From positions 1-7,744 of the forward strand of contig JAUVUS010000102.1 in assembly GCA_030600865.1 (NCBI GenBank): a stretch of DNA of 7,744 nucleotides. Direction: 5' to 3'. Positions 6,067-7,744 of this stretch are shown here, in pieces. Positions within the stretch are counted from its first letter, which is position 1, and every line of letters begins with the position of its first letter. Both the position numbers and the translations under genes were made by a program. Source of the DNA: Bacteroidales bacterium. GTDB taxonomy: Bacteria; Bacteroidota; Bacteroidia; Bacteroidales; UBA12077. The notes beneath the pieces are model-generated. The model did no database searches and had not been told where the DNA came from. It saw only the letters and a program-made list of their open reading frames with translations.

Positions 6067-7284
6067 ATGATTTGGTCAGTATCATGGCGAAATGTATGGA
6101 TAAGCAGAACAAGAAGTTTAGTAATAATTTCAGCTATCGCTTTGGGCGTTTTTGCAGGAGTCTATACAATCGCATTTATGCTTGGTTGGGTTAATCAACG
6201 TGTTGATAATGTGATTAAAACAGAAGTGTCACATATTCAGCTACACCAAGCCAATTATTTACAAACAAACGAAGTTAACGATTATATTACAGATATAAAT
6301 TCCATAAAAGAGAATATTGAAAAGAATCCAAATGTTGCTGGTGTTTCAACAAGACTAATTGCAACATGTATGATCTCATCAGCCGAAACAGGCTCGGGTG
6401 TACAAATGGTGGGTATTGATCCTGAGAATGAACAAAAGGTGACAAACTTGCATACCAAAATTATTGATGGAGCGTATTTCGAAGGAGTAAAAAGAAATCC
6501 GATAGTTATTGGCGAAAAACTAGCTAAGAAATTAAAAGTTAAGGTTCGATCAAAGATTGTTGTTACTGTAACCGAAATGGATGGAACACTTTCGGGAGGA
6601 GCATTTAGAGTGGCTGGAATATTTAAAACAGCAAATTCTACATACGACGAAATGAGAGCTTTTGTAAGAATGGAAGATCTTCAAAACCTTATTAAAATTG
6701 ATGATAATGTAGCTCATGAAATGGCTATATTGATGATCGAAAATAATATTGAAAACGAAATGGCTGATCAGTTAAGAACTGAATATCCCAATCTACAAAT
6801 AATGACCTGGACAGAATTGATGCCTGAAATGAAAATGCTGAACGAAAGCATGAATTTTATGATGTACATTTTTGTTGTAATCATATTATTAGCTTTAGGT
6901 TTTGGTATAGTTAACACCATGTTAATGGTTATACTTGAGCGAGTTAAAGAATTAGGAATGCTTATGGCTGTTGGGATGAACAGATTAAGAGTATTCACAA
7001 TGATTGTGCTGGAAACTATTTTTCTTTCATTAGTTGGAGGAATTGTTGGAATTGCATTTGCAGTAGTATTAACGATAATCACAAGTAATACAGGAGTGGA
7101 TCTATCGTTGTGGGCAGAAGGTTTAAGTTCAGCTGGTTTTGATACAATGGTATATCCTGAAATTGGAATTGATTCGGTAATTGTGGTAACAATTCTGGTA
7201 ATATTAACAGGGATTTTATCTTCAATTTATCCTGCACGGAAAGCTATTAAACTAAATCCTGCAGAAGCATTAAGAATTGAGTAG
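6067..7284 (+). CDS. FtsX/LolE-type ABC transporter permease 2
   Basis: This 405-residue paralogue of the upstream permease has the same plan: basic N-terminus (SWRNVWISRTRS, 6-17), TM1 (about 18-40), periplasmic MacB-like domain (about 41-262) containing VGIDPENEQKVTNL (115-128), TM2 (265-289), coupling segment ERVKELGMLMAVGM (291-304), TM3 (about 310-338) and TM4 (369-388). The tail YPARKAIKLNPAEALRIE (388-405) is the classic C-terminal signature of the FtsX/LolE/MacB family. It is closer to family consensus in this tail than permease 1, whose tail reads NLKVTKALRA. The likely role is the second half of a heterodimeric inner-membrane transporter served by the ATPase that follows. ATG 6067 is preceded by A/T-rich sequence without a clear ribosome-binding site. 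Substrate is unknown; a lipoprotein or lipid is suggested by the LolA-like gene in the operon. Confidence 0.9.
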   Translation: MIWSVSWRNVWISRTRSLVIISAIALGVFAGVYTIAFMLGWVNQRVDNVIKTEVSHIQLHQANYLQTNEVNDYITDINSIKENIEKNPNVAGVSTRLIATCMISSAETGSGVQMVGIDPENEQKVTNLHTKIIDGAYFEGVKRNPIVIGEKLAKKLKVKVRSKIVVTVTEMDGTLSGGAFRVAGIFKTANSTYDEMRAFVRMEDLQNLIKIDDNVAHEMAILMIENNIENEMADQLRTEYPNLQIMTWTELMPEMKMLNESMNFMMYIFVVIILLALGFGIVNTMLMVILERVKELGMLMAVGMNRLRVFTMIVLETIFLSLVGGIVGIAFAVVLTIITSNTGVDLSLWAEGLSSAGFDTMVYPEIGIDSVIVVTILVILTGILSSIYPARKAIKLNPAEALRIE

Positions 7285-7387
7285 CTATTGGAGATTTGCC
7301 TTTAGCCATTAGAAAAAAAGAAATAATAATAACATAACTCTTTGCTGCCGCCAAAAGCGAAAAGCTAAGAACCAAAAGCGAAAAAAC
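7285..7387. repeat. Spacer with 13-bp direct repeat CCAAAAGCGAAAA
   Basis: In the 103-bp gap between permease 2 and the ATPase, CCAAAAGCGAAAA occurs at 7351-7363 and again at 7372-7384 with a 21-nt period, separated by GCTAAGAA. The second copy ends 3 nt before the ATPase start codon. The purine-rich tract may influence translation initiation, but no Shine-Dalgarno is recognised. The rest of the gap shows no feature. Confidence 0.5.
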
Positions 7388-7744
7388 ATGAAAGTATTAG
7401 AATTAAAAAATCTCGTTAAAATATACAACGACTCAGAGATTCAAGTAAAAGCTGTTAACAATATTAACTTATCATTTGAACAAGGCGAATTTGCAGCAAT
7501 TGTTGGTCCGTCAGGATCAGGAAAAACAACCTTATTAAATATGATTGGAGGATTAGACAATCCAACAGAAGGAGATATTATTGTTAATGACCAAAATATT
7601 AAAGAATTTAGCTCATCAAAACTAATAGATTTCAGGCTGCAAAATATCGGTTTTGTATTTCAGGCTTATAATCTGATCCCGGTTTTAACTGCAAAGGAAA
7701 ATGTAGAGTTCATAATGGAATTACAAGGTAAAAAGAAAGCGGAA
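7388..7744 (+). CDS. ABC transporter ATPase, LolD/MacB type (N-terminal part)
   Basis: The first 119 codons of an ABC ATPase are present; the gene runs off the right edge. Seen: LKNLVKIY (6-13) and VKAVNNINLSFEQGEF (20-35), typical of the LolD/MacB/FtsE group; Walker A GPSGSGKTT (40-48); the LNMIGGLDNPTEG segment (50-62) characteristic of this group; and the Q-loop VFQAYNLIPVLTAKENVE (90-107, Gln92). The ABC signature, Walker B and H-loop lie beyond the window. It probably energises the two FtsX-type permeases immediately upstream, as LolD does for LolC/LolE. It is a separate polypeptide, unlike MacB where the ATPase is fused to the permease. ATG 7388 follows a direct-repeat tract and begins a protein of normal N-terminal length for the family. 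Confidence 0.95.
   Translation, partial: MKVLELKNLVKIYNDSEIQVKAVNNINLSFEQGEFAAIVGPSGSGKTTLLNMIGGLDNPTEGDIIVNDQNIKEFSSSKLIDFRLQNIGFVFQAYNLIPVLTAKENVEFIMELQGKKKAE

Noticed and set aside
6768..7082. Minus-strand open frame inside permease 2
   Set aside because: Antisense to the TM2-TM3 coding region; its hydrophobic and Thr/Ile-rich composition is a by-product of the complementary strand.
4601..7744. MacAB-type efflux pump
   Set aside because: The ATPase is separate from the permeases, there are two different permeases, and no membrane-fusion protein is seen; the LolA-like gene fits a LolCDE-like system better. A fusion protein beyond the right edge cannot be excluded.

Overview
The window is AT-rich (roughly one third G+C) and looks like a Bacteroidota chromosome. 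Three things suggest this: start codons are preceded by A/T-rich sequence without clear Shine-Dalgarno motifs, there is a promoter of the TTTG / TAnnTTTG type, and the protein families present (TPR hybrid histidine kinases, scattered four-helix-bundle genes, split FtsX-type ABC transporters) are typical of that phylum. Genus or species cannot be told from this stretch.

Layout. The left third (1-2651, minus strand) is one large open reading frame that leaves the window at its 3' end. It encodes a hybrid sensor histidine kinase: signal peptide, periplasmic TPR repeats, one membrane helix, PAS, HisKA, HATPase and the start of a receiver domain. A 177-bp divergent intergenic region (2652-2828) separates it from a plus-strand gene cluster. 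The cluster runs: TetR-family regulator (2829-3404), LolA-like periplasmic lipoprotein-sorting protein (3417-4181), S23/four-helix-bundle protein (4214-4570), FtsX/LolE-type permease 1 (4601-5818), a 248-bp spacer rich in inverted repeats, permease 2 (6067-7284), a 103-bp spacer with short direct repeats, and the start of the ABC ATPase (7388 to the edge).

How the genes fit together. The two paralogous 405-residue permeases plus the ATPase make a LolCDE-like transporter (a heterodimer of 4-TM FtsX-type subunits and an ATPase pair). The LolA-like protein is a plausible periplasmic carrier working with it, moving lipoprotein or lipid between membranes. The TetR protein probably represses its own operon: an inverted repeat overlaps the -7 promoter element, and a related copy lies just before its start codon. 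The cargo is unknown.

The most unusual observation is in the TetR protein. Between its DNA-binding domain and the rest of its ligand domain lies a 12-residue stretch (79-90) that matches a canonical EF-hand calcium-binding loop at every ligand position. This raises the possibility of a calcium-responsive TetR regulator controlling an envelope-trafficking operon. Other points of interest are the four-helix-bundle gene, placed inside the operon and bracketed by a perfect 12-bp inverted repeat, and a nested inverted-repeat element between the two permease genes.
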